A DNA stretch of 64,000 bases from assembly GCA_900319485.1 (NCBI GenBank), contig ONOQ01000010.1:19957-83956 (forward strand), read 5' to 3'. Shown here piece after piece: positions 51,976 to 61,013 of the stretch. The notes under the pieces are model-generated. The model was not told the origin of the DNA, did no database searches, and saw only the letters and a program-made list of their open reading frames with translations. Origin of the DNA: an uncultured Bacteroidales bacterium (GTDB lineage Bacteria > Bacteroidota > Bacteroidia > Bacteroidales > UBA932). Every line of letters starts with the position of its first letter. Within the stretch, counting starts at the first letter, position 1. Position numbers and translations under genes: made by a program.

Positions 51976-52815
51976 ATGACTCTGGAACTTCATCACCCGC
52001 TGGACGGCTATTATCAAGGCACCCGCTTTGACAGGAGTGGAGTGTTCAAGTCCCTTGTGTTCAAAGGAGTGGAGATGTGCGGAGAATGGTTCCAGAAGTA
52101 CAGTCCCACAATGCACGATGCCGTCCTTGGCCCCGCAGAGGAGTTTTCGCCCGTCATTCCCGGTCCTTCCTCCGTCATTCCCGGCCCCGACCGGGAATCT
52201 CATATCATCCTGAAACCCGGCGTAGGCCTTCTTGCCACAGGCCTTGAGCCATATGACCGCTTCAAACTCTATAAGATCCTTGATCCGGGCCTGTGGGAAG
52301 TGGACGGAATGCGCTTCAGGCATATCCTGAAGGGCTATTATGACTACATCAAGGAGATTGTGGTTACAGGAGAAAACAGTTTCCGGATAAGCCATAAGTT
52401 TGAGGCCCATATCCCCTTCGACGGAGACGTATACAACCACAACTTCTTCACAATGGGGAAGATGGAGATCGGCCCGTCCCGTAAGATTGATTTCCCCTTC
52501 AGGCCGGAAGGAACCTGGCGGGCGCAATATGATTCCGTGGGCTTCACAGACTCAGGGATCAGCTTCTCGAGGGATCTGAAGGAGGGTGAATCCGTGTATA
52601 CCGGAAACATCCACGAAGCCGGGAAAGAGGGAATGCCATATGAGATGACTCTCTCCGAAGGCCCCTTAGGCGTCCACATCAAAGGCGATGTTCCCGTTTT
52701 CAAGACAGTCCTCTGGGCTAACCACCGCATAGCGTGCCTGGAGCCCTATAACAAGATCAGTCTTGCCCCCGGACAGGCTTTTTGCTGGAGTATAGAATAT
52801 ACATTGGAAGGCTAA
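51976..52815 (+). CDS. Aldose 1-epimerase/galactose-mutarotase-like protein
   Basis: The start MTLELHHPLDGYYQGTRFDRSG at 51976 sits 1 base after the GH3 stop; the longer frame from 51730 lies wholly inside the GH3 gene. The 279-residue product is a beta-sandwich protein resembling mutarotase-like families (FDRSGVFKSLVFKGVEMCGEWF, SFRISHKFEAHIPFDGDVYNHNFFTMG), but the classical His/Glu catalytic pair of GalM is not clear. It may act on the sugar freed by the GH3 enzyme. Residues ~60-77 (VIPGPSSVIPGPDRES) are two tandem palindromic-element units kept in frame. A terminator follows. Confidence 0.7.
   Translation: MTLELHHPLDGYYQGTRFDRSGVFKSLVFKGVEMCGEWFQKYSPTMHDAVLGPAEEFSPVIPGPSSVIPGPDRESHIILKPGVGLLATGLEPYDRFKLYKILDPGLWEVDGMRFRHILKGYYDYIKEIVVTGENSFRISHKFEAHIPFDGDVYNHNFFTMGKMEIGPSRKIDFPFRPEGTWRAQYDSVGFTDSGISFSRDLKEGESVYTGNIHEAGKEGMPYEMTLSEGPLGVHIKGDVPVFKTVLWANHRIACLEPYNKISLAPGQAFCWSIEYTLEG
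52152..52203. repeat. Tandem in-frame palindromic elements in the mutarotase-like gene
   Basis: Two adjacent units begin GTCATTCCCGG; the second is complete and closes with CCGGGAATCTCAT. They add about 17 residues to the protein. Confidence 0.75.
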
Positions 52816-52820
52816 CTAAT

Positions 52821-52859
52821 ACAAGAAATCCCAACAAAGTGTGATTTTTCTTGTTTTTT
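52821..52859 (+). terminator. Intrinsic terminator before hipB
   Basis: ACAAGAAATC (52821-52830) pairs with GATTTTTCTTGT (52843-52854) and is followed by a T run. It ends the ROK-DUF4434-GH3-mutarotase unit. Confidence 0.75.
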
Positions 52860-52873
52860 AGCATTTCCTTTTG

Positions 52874-52881
52874 TATTTTTG
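52874..52881 (+). promoter_or_regulatory. -7 box for the hipBST-like operon
   Basis: TATTTTTG, 27 bases before the hipB ATG and just upstream of the operator palindrome. Confidence 0.6.
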
Positions 52882-52889
52882 CATGGAAA

Positions 52890-52905
52890 TCACAATATAT
52901 TGTGA
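52890..52905. promoter_or_regulatory. Operator palindrome for HipB autoregulation
   Basis: TCACAATATATTGTGA is a perfect 16-bp palindrome 3 bases before the hipB start and at the expected transcription start. Xre-type antitoxins bind such sites to repress their own operon. Confidence 0.7.
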
Positions 52906-52908
52906 CAA

Positions 52909-53115
52909 ATGAGAGCAATCGGAACACAGATAAAGGAAAGGAGAAGACTCCTTAAAGTAACCCAGAGACAACTTGCCGATCTATCCGGTGTGGGCATCAA
53001 TACCCTTACCAAAATAGAAAGGAACGAGGCCAATCCCACCCTGGACATCCTTCAAAAGATTCTGGATACTCTAGGGCTGGAATTGAGCATAACTGTCAAA
53101 AAGATGAATGAATAA
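52909..53115 (+). CDS. hipB: HipB-like Xre family antitoxin/regulator
   Basis: A 68-residue DNA-binding protein with one Xre helix-turn-helix: IGTQIKERRRLLKVTQRQLADLSGVGINTLTKIERNEANPTLDILQKILDTLGLELSI (residues 4-61). This is the HipB pattern, ending in a short beta strand for dimerisation. It would bind the palindrome at 52890-52905 and repress the operon. Its stop overlaps the next start by one base (TAATG), which couples its translation to the HipS-like gene. Confidence 0.88.
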   Translation: MRAIGTQIKERRRLLKVTQRQLADLSGVGINTLTKIERNEANPTLDILQKILDTLGLELSITVKKMNE

Positions 53116-53435
53116 TGAGAGCCGCACTCATATACAATAATGGCCGCCTGGCAGGCTCTATCAAGGAAGTCAGCCCCTCAGAGTATGTCTTTACCTATGA
53201 CGGGGATTACTTCAAGGATGAACACGCCCCGGCCATCAGCCTTACTCTGCCTAAGTCCAGACAGGAATTCACTTCCCCATCACTATTTCCATTTTTTGCG
53301 AATATGTTGTCCGAGGGGCATAACCGAACAGTGCAAGCCCGCATCCATAAATTGGATGAGACGGATGATTTTGGAATTCTCCTTGCCACAGCTCAAACCG
53401 ACACCCCCGGAGCAATCACTATCAAGCCCCTGTAG
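53115..53435 (+). CDS. HipA N-terminal subdomain protein (HipS-like)
   Basis: A 106-residue protein equal to the N-subdomain 1 of HipA (couple_hipA): ALIYNNGRLAGSIKEVSPSEYVFTYDGDYF, AISLTLPKSRQEFTSPSLFPFFANMLSEGHNR and FGILLATAQTDTPGAITIKPL. In single-chain HipA this part is fused to the kinase; in the HipBST systems it is separate, and HipS is the antitoxin. The kinase gene begins directly after the stop with no gap. Confidence 0.85.
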   Translation: MRAALIYNNGRLAGSIKEVSPSEYVFTYDGDYFKDEHAPAISLTLPKSRQEFTSPSLFPFFANMLSEGHNRTVQARIHKLDETDDFGILLATAQTDTPGAITIKPL

Positions 53436-54386
53436 ATGACACCCTTTTCTTCATACAGCATTTCTATTCTCAGGCACCTGACCGGCGGCATACCGGTATC
53501 GCCTATCCTGCCCTTTCAAAGCCAGGAAGCCGATATCATACGCCTGAACGAGAACAGGGGGAGGATATCACTTTCCGGTGCACAGAGTAAGTATTCCGTA
53601 TGCATTAAAGACGGAAAGTTCACGCTCACTGAAGAATGGGAGCAGGGGACGTTCATCCTGAAGCCGATGCTCTCCGATTTTTCATTCAAGGCCGACAGCC
53701 CCGCCAACGAACATCTCACGATGCAGATTGCCAACAAGGTCTTTCAGATTGAGACAGCCGCCAACGCCCTCTGCTTCTTTGAAAACGGAGATCCCGCCTA
53801 TATTACCCGCCGATACGACGTTGCCGCCGACGGAAGCAAGATTCAGCAGGAGGATTTTGCCTCGCTGGGAGGAATAACTGCCGATACCTATGGCAAGGAC
53901 TACAAGTACACCGCACTAAGTTATGAGGATATCGGCCTTCTGATCAGGAAATATCTCCCGGCCTGGCGGGTTGAGATGGTAAAATTCTTTGACCTCATCC
54001 TGTTTAACTTCCTGTTCTCAAACGGGGATGCGCACCTTAAAAACTTCTCCGTTCTGATGACTCCTGGCGGAGACTACCGGCTTTCTCCCGCCTACGACCT
54101 TATTGACACGCGCATCCATCTGCCCGACGACAGCATTTTTGCCCTTCAGAAAGGTCTATTTGCCGATGGACGTTCCTTCCCACTTGGAGTTGACAACAAG
54201 GCGTTCAGGGAATTCGGCCTGTGCCTGGGACTTCCTGAAAAAGTAGTGGGAAAGGAACTGGACCGCTTCTGCGATGACTATCCGGCCGTGGAAACTATGG
54301 TCAGGGAGTCATACCTGTCCGATGAAGCCAAAGAGCATTACTATCAGCACTATCACACAAGACTTGTATCTTTCCTGAGAGCATAA
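53436..54386 (+). CDS. HipA-like serine/threonine kinase toxin (HipT-like)
   Basis: A 316-residue kinase with the HipA C-terminal fold. The Gly/Ser-rich loop ISLSGAQSKYSV (about 45-56) is the region autophosphorylated in HipA. The catalytic loop is LFSNGDAHLKNFSVL (about 196-210; Asp and Asn) and the metal-binding motif is LSPAYDLIDTR (about 219-229). HipA kinases phosphorylate glutamyl-tRNA synthetase and HipT tryptophanyl-tRNA synthetase; the target here is unknown. It appears intact. GH127 begins 2 bases after its stop. Confidence 0.87.
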   Translation: MTPFSSYSISILRHLTGGIPVSPILPFQSQEADIIRLNENRGRISLSGAQSKYSVCIKDGKFTLTEEWEQGTFILKPMLSDFSFKADSPANEHLTMQIANKVFQIETAANALCFFENGDPAYITRRYDVAADGSKIQQEDFASLGGITADTYGKDYKYTALSYEDIGLLIRKYLPAWRVEMVKFFDLILFNFLFSNGDAHLKNFSVLMTPGGDYRLSPAYDLIDTRIHLPDDSIFALQKGLFADGRSFPLGVDNKAFREFGLCLGLPEKVVGKELDRFCDDYPAVETMVRESYLSDEAKEHYYQHYHTRLVSFLRA

Positions 54387-54388
54387 CT

Positions 54389-56356
54389 ATGAATAGGATC
54401 CTTACCGCCATACTGGCAGCCCTCATATCGGCCCAGGCATTTGGGCAGTACAAAGAACTACCCCTTGGTTCCATAAAGGCCGATGGATGGCTCCTAGAAC
54501 AGCTTCAGCGCCAGGCAAATGGCCTCACAGGCCATCTGGATGAGATTTATTCGGAGGTTATGGGGCCTTCAAACGCCTGGCTTGGCGGTGACGGAGACGC
54601 CTGGGAGAGGGGCCCCTACTGGATAGACGGCCTGCTTCCTCTTGCATACATCCTTGAAGACAAAGCCCTTATAGAAAAGGCCAAAGTGTGGGTGGAAGCA
54701 ATCCTTTCTTCACAGCAGGAAAACGGAAATATCGGCCCGGCTCAGGACCATCCATATGTATACGGCCTCCAACGCGGGAAATCCCAGGACTGGTGGCCAA
54801 GGATGGTAGCGCTGAAAATCCTTAAGCAGTATTATTCCGCTACGGGAGACCAAAGAGTCATAGACTGTCTTAACAAGTATTTCCGCTATCAACTTGATAC
54901 CCTTCCGGAAAAGCCGCTTGACTACTGGTCTGGCTGGGCTAAGGAACGCGGTGCCGATAACCTTGAGGTTGTAATGTGGCTCCACGGCATCACCCGCGAG
55001 GATTGGCTCCTTGAACTTGGAAACCTTATCCACTCCCAGACAAGGGACTGGGCCACCCTTTTCAGGGAAGGAGACTTCTGGGGCCCTCAGGGCAGCATCC
55101 ATACCGTAAACCTTGCCCAGGGTTTCAAGGCTCCCGTCGTGTGGTGGACCTATAGCAACTGGGACGGTGACCTGGCGGCCCCTAGGCACGCCCTGGAGAT
55201 CCTCCGCCGCACCGCCGGCTTCCCCATCGGACTCTGGGCCGGCGATGAGCAGTTACAGGCAGGAGCCCCCACCCGCGGCAGCGAACTCTGCGCCGCCGTG
55301 GAGATGATGTTCTCACTGGAGGAGATGCTTCGCCTGAGCGGAGACATCACCTATGCCGATTACCTTGAGCGCATAGCCTTCAACGCCCTGCCCGCGCAGG
55401 TTACTGACGACTACTCCGCCAAGCAGTACTACCAGCAGGTGAACCAGGTGGCCTGCACCCGTGAAAACCGATCCTTCTCAACGCCCCACTACGGGACGGA
55501 CACAATGTTCGGCACACTTAACGGCTACCCCTGCTGCGTTTCAAATATGCATCAGGGCTGGCCAAAATTCACACAGAACCTCTGGTACGCCACAGAGGAT
55601 TACGGCCTTGCGGCACTTGTTTACTCCCCCTGCCACGTAAACGCCACCGTTGCCGGCGGAATCCCCGTAACCATCACGGAAACAACTGATTATCCCTTCC
55701 GTGAAAGAGTTACCATGAAAGTAAAATTCACCGGCGGAATCAAGAAAACCAAGTTCCCCCTCACCATAAGGGTTCCCGCCTGGAGTAAGGGCGGCACCGT
55801 AACCATCAACGGCGTGAAGCAGGATCTCCGCGCCGGTGCCGGGCTGTTCAAGATAAACAGGGTATGGAGCAGCGGAGACGTCATAACAATAGATTTCAAG
55901 GCCGAAACAGAAACTGAGGAGTGGTACGGCGGCGCCTGGACCATTGTCCGCGGCCCCCTTGTGTACGCCCTCAGGATGGAAGAGAACTGGCAGTGGAAGG
56001 AATTCTCCGGAGAGGACCGCTGGTTTGGTTCCAGAGCCTGGGAAGTCACCTCCCCCACCCCCTGGAACTACTGCCTTATGAGGGATTCCTTCAAGGCCGA
56101 TGACTGTGAAGTTACTCTCTCCAAGACCGTAGCCTCTTACCCCTGGAACCTTGAATCCGCTCCCGTCACCATCACCGTCCCAGCCCGTGAACTCCCGGAC
56201 TGGAAGGTTCCTGACAGTGTGGCCTTCTGGACAGAAGAAGGTTATGAAGTTGGCCCTGAAACCCGTATTGAACTGATTCCGTACGGCTGCACCACCCTCC
56301 GCATTACGGAATTCCCCACACGCATCATCCCCTGGGACCTTGAACTGAGGAAATAG
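54389..56356 (+). CDS. Glycoside hydrolase family 127-like (DUF1680, beta-L-arabinofuranosidase type)
   Basis: A 655-residue secreted protein (signal 1-19, cleavage after AFG) of the DUF1680 clan. It starts YKELPLGSIKADGWLLEQLQRQANGLTGHLDEI. The putative acid Glu is in TRGSELCAAVEMMFSLEEML (about 298-317) and the zinc-linked nucleophile Cys is in GYPCCVSNMHQGWPK (about 376-390). The end is beta-rich. Family members cleave beta-L-arabinofuranosides; related GH146 has the same layout, so assignment is to the clan. It begins 2 bases after the HipT-like gene and may share its transcript. Confidence 0.82.
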   Translation: MNRILTAILAALISAQAFGQYKELPLGSIKADGWLLEQLQRQANGLTGHLDEIYSEVMGPSNAWLGGDGDAWERGPYWIDGLLPLAYILEDKALIEKAKVWVEAILSSQQENGNIGPAQDHPYVYGLQRGKSQDWWPRMVALKILKQYYSATGDQRVIDCLNKYFRYQLDTLPEKPLDYWSGWAKERGADNLEVVMWLHGITREDWLLELGNLIHSQTRDWATLFREGDFWGPQGSIHTVNLAQGFKAPVVWWTYSNWDGDLAAPRHALEILRRTAGFPIGLWAGDEQLQAGAPTRGSELCAAVEMMFSLEEMLRLSGDITYADYLERIAFNALPAQVTDDYSAKQYYQQVNQVACTRENRSFSTPHYGTDTMFGTLNGYPCCVSNMHQGWPKFTQNLWYATEDYGLAALVYSPCHVNATVAGGIPVTITETTDYPFRERVTMKVKFTGGIKKTKFPLTIRVPAWSKGGTVTINGVKQDLRAGAGLFKINRVWSSGDVITIDFKAETETEEWYGGAWTIVRGPLVYALRMEENWQWKEFSGEDRWFGSRAWEVTSPTPWNYCLMRDSFKADDCEVTLSKTVASYPWNLESAPVTITVPARELPDWKVPDSVAFWTEEGYEVGPETRIELIPYGCTTLRITEFPTRIIPWDLELRK

Positions 56357-56385
56357 TCCTGCAGGTGCTTTTTTCCGAATAATTA

Positions 56386-56416
56386 TTGCATAATACGATT
56401 TTTATTCCTACTTTTG
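56386..56416 (+). promoter_or_regulatory. Promoter of the arabinose-type catabolic operon
   Basis: TTG at 56386-56388, a 20-base spacer and TACTTTTG at 56409-56416, 23 bases before the MFS start at 56440. It makes the upstream ATG at 56386 unlikely. Confidence 0.65.
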
Positions 56417-56439
56417 CACCACAGTACACCACAGTAAAG

Positions 56440-57687
56440 ATGACCAAAGCCAGCAAATGGTACAAGTGGGAGGTGCTGGCCCTGCTCTGGGTTGCATACC
56501 TCCTGAACCAGGGAGACCGCCAGGTCTTCAATTCCGTTCTGCCCCTCATAAGGGACAGCCTCAGCCTTACAGATACTTCAGTAAGCCTAATTGCGGTATT
56601 CTTCAACCTCTTCTACGCCGCCATGGTTCCCATCGGCGGATGGATGGGAGACCGCTTTTCCAGAAAATGGGTAACCACTCTCAGTATCCTTTTCTGGAGC
56701 GTTGCCACAATGTTCACCGGCCTTGCAAACGGCGTGTTCCTACTCATACTCACCCGTTCCATCGCTACCGGCGGCGGGGAGGCCTTCTTCGGGCCCGCCA
56801 ACTACTCCCTCCTGGGCCAGTACCACACTTACACCCGCGCAAGGGCAATGTCCATTCACCAGACCTCCTATTACGTTGGAGTAATCCTGGCCGGATGGCT
56901 TGCAGGATACATCGGAGACCACCTTGGCTGGCAGTACGCCTTCTACATCTTCGGCGGCGCGGGAGTCGTTTGGGCCATTGTCATGGCACTGCGACTGAAA
57001 GACCTTCCAAGAAATGAGACTCCCGGTCAGGCCGGGAGTGACGTGAAGGTATCTATCTTGGACGGATTCAGGACGGTGTTCACAACGCCAACGGCGCTGA
57101 TGGTAACAATTGGGTTCTGCGGGTTCATCTTCGTGATTACGGGATATATGACCTGGGTTCCCACGTTCCTCCAGGAGAACTTTGGCCAGACGGGGGCCCA
57201 GGCGGGACTTCATTCAATGCTCTGGACCTATGTGGCGGCGTTTGTGGGAGTGCTCCTTGCCGGAACGCTCAGTGACAAATGGGCGACAAAGGATCCCAGG
57301 AAGCGGATGGTAATCCAGGGCGCCGGGCTCATCCTTGGGGCGGCGTTCCTGCCGTTTATGGGAACAGCAAAAACAATCTGGCTCCTGTACCTCTGCTTTG
57401 CAGGCTGGGGCTTTTTCAGGGCATTCTTCGATGCCAATATCTACGCCGCGCTTTACGACGTAACCCCGGAGCACCTTCACGCAAGCTGCTCCAGCGCAAT
57501 GATTATGACAGGCTTCGCCGTTGGCGCAACGGCCCCCTACATACTTGCCCTCATAAAGGAGGCTACGGGCAGTCTCAACGCCACTTTCCCCATCCTTGGC
57601 GTGATCTGGTTCATCTGCGGCCTGGCGTGCCTTTGGGTAAGTTACAAATACTACAACAAAGACCACAATAAATTATATGAACGCTAA
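56440..57687 (+). CDS. MFS transporter
   Basis: A 415-residue inner-membrane transporter with 12 helices; the start MTKASKWYKWEVLALLW was chosen because it follows a complete promoter. Motifs include NQGDRQVFNSVLPLIRDSL in helix 1, GGWMGDRFSRKW (the MFS loop 2-3 signature, about 67-78) and GGGEAFFGPANYSLLG in helix 4, a pattern shared with anion/sugar-acid and Spinster-like transporters. The cytoplasmic centre loop contains TPGQAGSD (about 195-203) from a palindromic element. It probably imports the sugar handled by the next genes. It overlaps the isomerase gene by 11 bases. Confidence 0.86.
   Translation: MTKASKWYKWEVLALLWVAYLLNQGDRQVFNSVLPLIRDSLSLTDTSVSLIAVFFNLFYAAMVPIGGWMGDRFSRKWVTTLSILFWSVATMFTGLANGVFLLILTRSIATGGGEAFFGPANYSLLGQYHTYTRARAMSIHQTSYYVGVILAGWLAGYIGDHLGWQYAFYIFGGAGVVWAIVMALRLKDLPRNETPGQAGSDVKVSILDGFRTVFTTPTALMVTIGFCGFIFVITGYMTWVPTFLQENFGQTGAQAGLHSMLWTYVAAFVGVLLAGTLSDKWATKDPRKRMVIQGAGLILGAAFLPFMGTAKTIWLLYLCFAGWGFFRAFFDANIYAALYDVTPEHLHASCSSAMIMTGFAVGATAPYILALIKEATGSLNATFPILGVIWFICGLACLWVSYKYYNKDHNKLYER
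57015..57044. repeat. In-frame palindromic element in the MFS gene
   Basis: ACTCCCGG TCAGG CCGGGAGT with flanks GAG and GACG, translated ETPGQAGSDV in the central cytoplasmic loop. Confidence 0.75.
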
Positions 57688-59140
57688 CGAGAAAAACCGT
57701 AAACCCAAGGCGGGACTGCTTCTTATAGCCTCTCCCAGGTTCAAGAACCTCAACGGTCCAAAGCGCGGCACCTACGGGGAGCGCAAGGAAGTAGCTGTGA
57801 AGGAGATAAAGGCCACCCTCAGTTTCCTGGATCTTGTAGACCCGGGGATTGTCTATGAAAGGGAGCACGCTGAGAAGGCCATTGACCTCTTCTTCAAGGA
57901 AAAGGTAGACTTTGTCTATGCCGAATTCCTTTCCTGGAGCGAGGATTTCGCCTGGATCCGCTTCCTAAGGGACTGCCCGGACATTCCAATAATCTTCTGC
58001 AACGTTGCCAAGCCCAGGATGACTTTTGAGACCACACTTGACGAGGACGACTTTGTGGATTACCTCTGCGCAGGCACACTTGTGGGTTCCCTGGAGGCTT
58101 CCGGAAGCATAAAGCGAGTTCCACGTAAGGGTGTCAAGACCGTTATGGGCACCCGCGAGGACATTACGGACAAGGTAAGGATCTTTGCCGATGCAGCCCG
58201 CGCCCGTGCCATCCTCCGCCGCTCCAACGTGGGCCTTATGGCCAATATGAACGAGGCTATGTGGAGCACCTACTTTGACAATTATGACCTCTTCACCAAA
58301 ATCGGCCCGGAAATCCATTATCTCCCCTACTCCGATTACGGCACAGAGATAGACAACCTCACGGACGAGGAAGTGGATACGTATGCGCACAACCTCACGT
58401 CACGCTACAAGATGATGGAGGATGTGGAGTATGACAAGCTCATAGGCTGCGTGAAAGCTACCCTTGCCATCAAGAAAATGGCCCAGAAAAGCGACATAGA
58501 CTGCTTCGTGTACAACGACATAGACCAGGCCACTTTCCGCACCGCCGGCTGCCGCGCAGGCTTCTACCCCCAGTGGTTCAACGAAAATGTGAGCGTACTG
58601 GTCCCTGAGGCCGATATCGGCGCTGGCCTTATCACCTACATTCTCAAACTCATCACCGGAAAGCACGTCAATTTCATTGAGCCTTTCCATATTGAGGATG
58701 ATTACGGCACCTTTGCAGGCGGCCACGCAGGCCCCAACGACCACAACGACCCTGCCTGGCAGGACAACGTGATCATTTCCCGTGACGTCCGCTTTGCCAA
58801 GACCTCCTGGAAGTATGCCGGAGCGCCCTTTGCCTGGTACCGCATAAGCCCCGGTCTCAAGACCGTGGCGGGCCTCTACGAGGAAGACGGCAAGTATAAG
58901 CTCATCACTTTCCTTGCCACCAGCCTCTCTGAAAAAGAAACTCCCCAGAGTACAAAGAAACACCTTCTGGCCACCTATACCCACACCATCTTCAAGCCGG
59001 AAGTCCCTGTAAAACGGCTATGGGAGGAAGTCCTGAGGATTGGCGCCACCCAGCACTACGCCATTGTGGACGGAGACTGCCGCGCGCAGCTGGAGGACCT
59101 TGCGGAAATAATGGGATTTGATTTTTACAGCATAAAGTAG
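57677..59140 (+). CDS. L-arabinose/L-fucose isomerase-like protein
   Basis: A 487-residue cytoplasmic protein that resembles the AraA/FucI superfamily of metal-dependent aldose-ketose isomerases: an N-terminal Rossmann-like domain (KAGLLLIASPRFKNL, VDFVYAEFLSWSEDFAWIRFL), a middle domain with NVGLMANMNEAMWSTYFDN, and a C-terminal part with FIEPFHIEDDYGTFAGGHAGPNDHND (about 336-361), where acidic and His residues could bind metal. The exact sugar is unknown. It lies between the transporter (11-base overlap) and the isomerase-like fusion (1-base gap). Confidence 0.75.
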   Translation: MNANEKNRKPKAGLLLIASPRFKNLNGPKRGTYGERKEVAVKEIKATLSFLDLVDPGIVYEREHAEKAIDLFFKEKVDFVYAEFLSWSEDFAWIRFLRDCPDIPIIFCNVAKPRMTFETTLDEDDFVDYLCAGTLVGSLEASGSIKRVPRKGVKTVMGTREDITDKVRIFADAARARAILRRSNVGLMANMNEAMWSTYFDNYDLFTKIGPEIHYLPYSDYGTEIDNLTDEEVDTYAHNLTSRYKMMEDVEYDKLIGCVKATLAIKKMAQKSDIDCFVYNDIDQATFRTAGCRAGFYPQWFNENVSVLVPEADIGAGLITYILKLITGKHVNFIEPFHIEDDYGTFAGGHAGPNDHNDPAWQDNVIISRDVRFAKTSWKYAGAPFAWYRISPGLKTVAGLYEEDGKYKLITFLATSLSEKETPQSTKKHLLATYTHTIFKPEVPVKRLWEEVLRIGATQHYAIVDGDCRAQLEDLAEIMGFDFYSIK

Positions 59141-59141
59141 T

Positions 59142-61013
59142 ATGTCATTCATGTACAACCCGTTCCCCTTTCACGACCCAAAACCCGTGAACAGGCCGGA
59201 ACTGAGCGAAAAGACCATAGAATCCATCACCGGCGGCGGCACCCAGGTGGTTGCCAAGAAATTTATCACCGCCATTGCCGATAAAGTGCGCGCAGAAGGA
59301 GCAATTGTGGCTTTTGACGGCTACACAACCACCAAGTGGGACCTAATGGTGAGTCTCCTTGCCCGCGAGTGCAACGTATTTGATTTCAACATAGAGTTCG
59401 TGGACTCCGCCTCACGCACCTTCAAAAGCGGAGATGAAATTGACTCCATCATAGATCCCCTACTTATCTGGGACAAGAAGATAGACCCCACACTCCTTTA
59501 TGGAAAGGTTTATCACGGAGGGTATATCGGCCTTATGGACCCTGAAAAAGTGGAGGCGTTCAAAAAGGAAATCCCTGCCCTGAAAGCCCCCGGGACGCTT
59601 GTAGTTGTATACGGTTACGGCTGCCTGATTAAAGAATTCAGGCCCCTTTACGATGTCCGCTGCTGGTTTGACATCACCCCTATGAACTCCATGCTCCGCA
59701 TCCGTGCAGGAGAATACGCAAACATAGGCAAAAAGCATACGGGCATTATAAACCGCACCATCCGCCGCTGCTACTACTGCGACTTTGAGAATGCCGTTCA
59801 GTTAAGAAAGGAACTCTTTGACACCGGTGAACTGGACTGGTACTTCCTGGATAACGACAGGGCAAAACTCCAGATGATGCCTTTCGGCACTTTTACCGAT
59901 ATCTGCGCCACCCTTGTGAAATATCCCTTCCGCGCAAAGCCCTGCTACCTTGAGGGCGTCTGGGGCGGAAGTTATATGACAAAACTCCGTCACCTGCCAA
60001 AGAAGATGCGTAACGCCGCCTGGGTGTTTGATTTCATCCCCATGGAGGTGAGCGTACTGGTGGAAGCCGGGGAGGAAAAACTGGACATCAACTACTGCTC
60101 GTTCGTGCACAAGGAAGGCATACGCCTTATGGGAGAGACCTGCGTGAAGAAATACAAAGGCTACTTCCCCATCCGCTTCAACTGGGACGATTCCTACCAC
60201 AGCACCGGTAATATGAGCATCCAGTGCCACTCTGGCGGCAAATTCAACGTGGAGAACTACAATGAGTTCGGCCGCCAGGACGAGAGCTATTATGTGGTTA
60301 TCACCGGCCACGAGGCCAAGACTTTCATCGGCTTCCGCGACGATGCCGACATCCCGGCCTTCTTTAAGGAAATCGAAGCGGCCGATACCGAGCACAAGGA
60401 GTGCGACCATATGAAGTACGTGAGTTATGAGGAATCAAAGCCCGGTCTCCAGGTCATGCTTCCCGCCGGGACCATCCACTCCAGCGGCCGCAACCAGGTT
60501 ATCCTGGAGATAGGATCCCTTACCATCGGCTCATATACATATAAGATGTACGACTACCTCCGCCTTGACTTTGACGGCAAGCAGAGGCCCATCCACACGC
60601 ATCTTGGAGAACTTAACGTGCGACAGGACCGCCGCTACAGTGAAATCCACAATCCCAAGAGCCCGGAATACATTGTCCAGGAGCCCCGTCTTGACGCCGA
60701 AGGAGACGGCTGGAAGGAGTACATCCTTGGAGAGAATCCCCAGATGTACATTTCCCTTCGCCGCCTGGAATTTGACGTCAGGTGTGAGCAGGATACACGC
60801 GGCGAAAAGTTCCACGTACTCACCCTTGTGGACGGAGACCATATCCGCATCCGCAGCGTAGAATACCCTGAACGCTATTTTGACCTTGACTTCATGGAGA
60901 TTGCCTGCGTACCGGCATCCATGGGCAGATATGTAATAGAAAATCTTGGTAAAGAACCCATAAGAGTCCACAAGACCTGCCTCAGAGACGGTTATGAGTA
61001 TGACCCTGCTTGA
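59142..61013 (+). CDS. Kinase-like/class I mannose-6-phosphate isomerase-like fusion
   Basis: A 623-residue cytoplasmic protein with two parts. Residues ~35-210 follow a uridine-kinase-like fold (AEGAIVAFDGYTTTKWDLMVSLLA, TLVVVYGYGCLIKEFRPLYDVRCWFDI, RAGEYANIG), but the P-loop is replaced by DGYTTTKWD and lacks GKS/T, so ATP binding is doubtful. Residues ~260-620 are cupins of the phosphomannose isomerase type: LEGVWGGSYMTKLRHLP, MLPAGTIHSSGRNQVILEIGSLT and KMYDYLRLDFDGKQRPIH. Zinc-binding His and Glu are present. It probably interconverts aldose and ketose forms in the pathway; the last 20 bases overlap the ROK kinase gene. Confidence 0.7.
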   Translation: MSFMYNPFPFHDPKPVNRPELSEKTIESITGGGTQVVAKKFITAIADKVRAEGAIVAFDGYTTTKWDLMVSLLARECNVFDFNIEFVDSASRTFKSGDEIDSIIDPLLIWDKKIDPTLLYGKVYHGGYIGLMDPEKVEAFKKEIPALKAPGTLVVVYGYGCLIKEFRPLYDVRCWFDITPMNSMLRIRAGEYANIGKKHTGIINRTIRRCYYCDFENAVQLRKELFDTGELDWYFLDNDRAKLQMMPFGTFTDICATLVKYPFRAKPCYLEGVWGGSYMTKLRHLPKKMRNAAWVFDFIPMEVSVLVEAGEEKLDINYCSFVHKEGIRLMGETCVKKYKGYFPIRFNWDDSYHSTGNMSIQCHSGGKFNVENYNEFGRQDESYYVVITGHEAKTFIGFRDDADIPAFFKEIEAADTEHKECDHMKYVSYEESKPGLQVMLPAGTIHSSGRNQVILEIGSLTIGSYTYKMYDYLRLDFDGKQRPIHTHLGELNVRQDRRYSEIHNPKSPEYIVQEPRLDAEGDGWKEYILGENPQMYISLRRLEFDVRCEQDTRGEKFHVLTLVDGDHIRIRSVEYPERYFDLDFMEIACVPASMGRYVIENLGKEPIRVHKTCLRDGYEYDPA

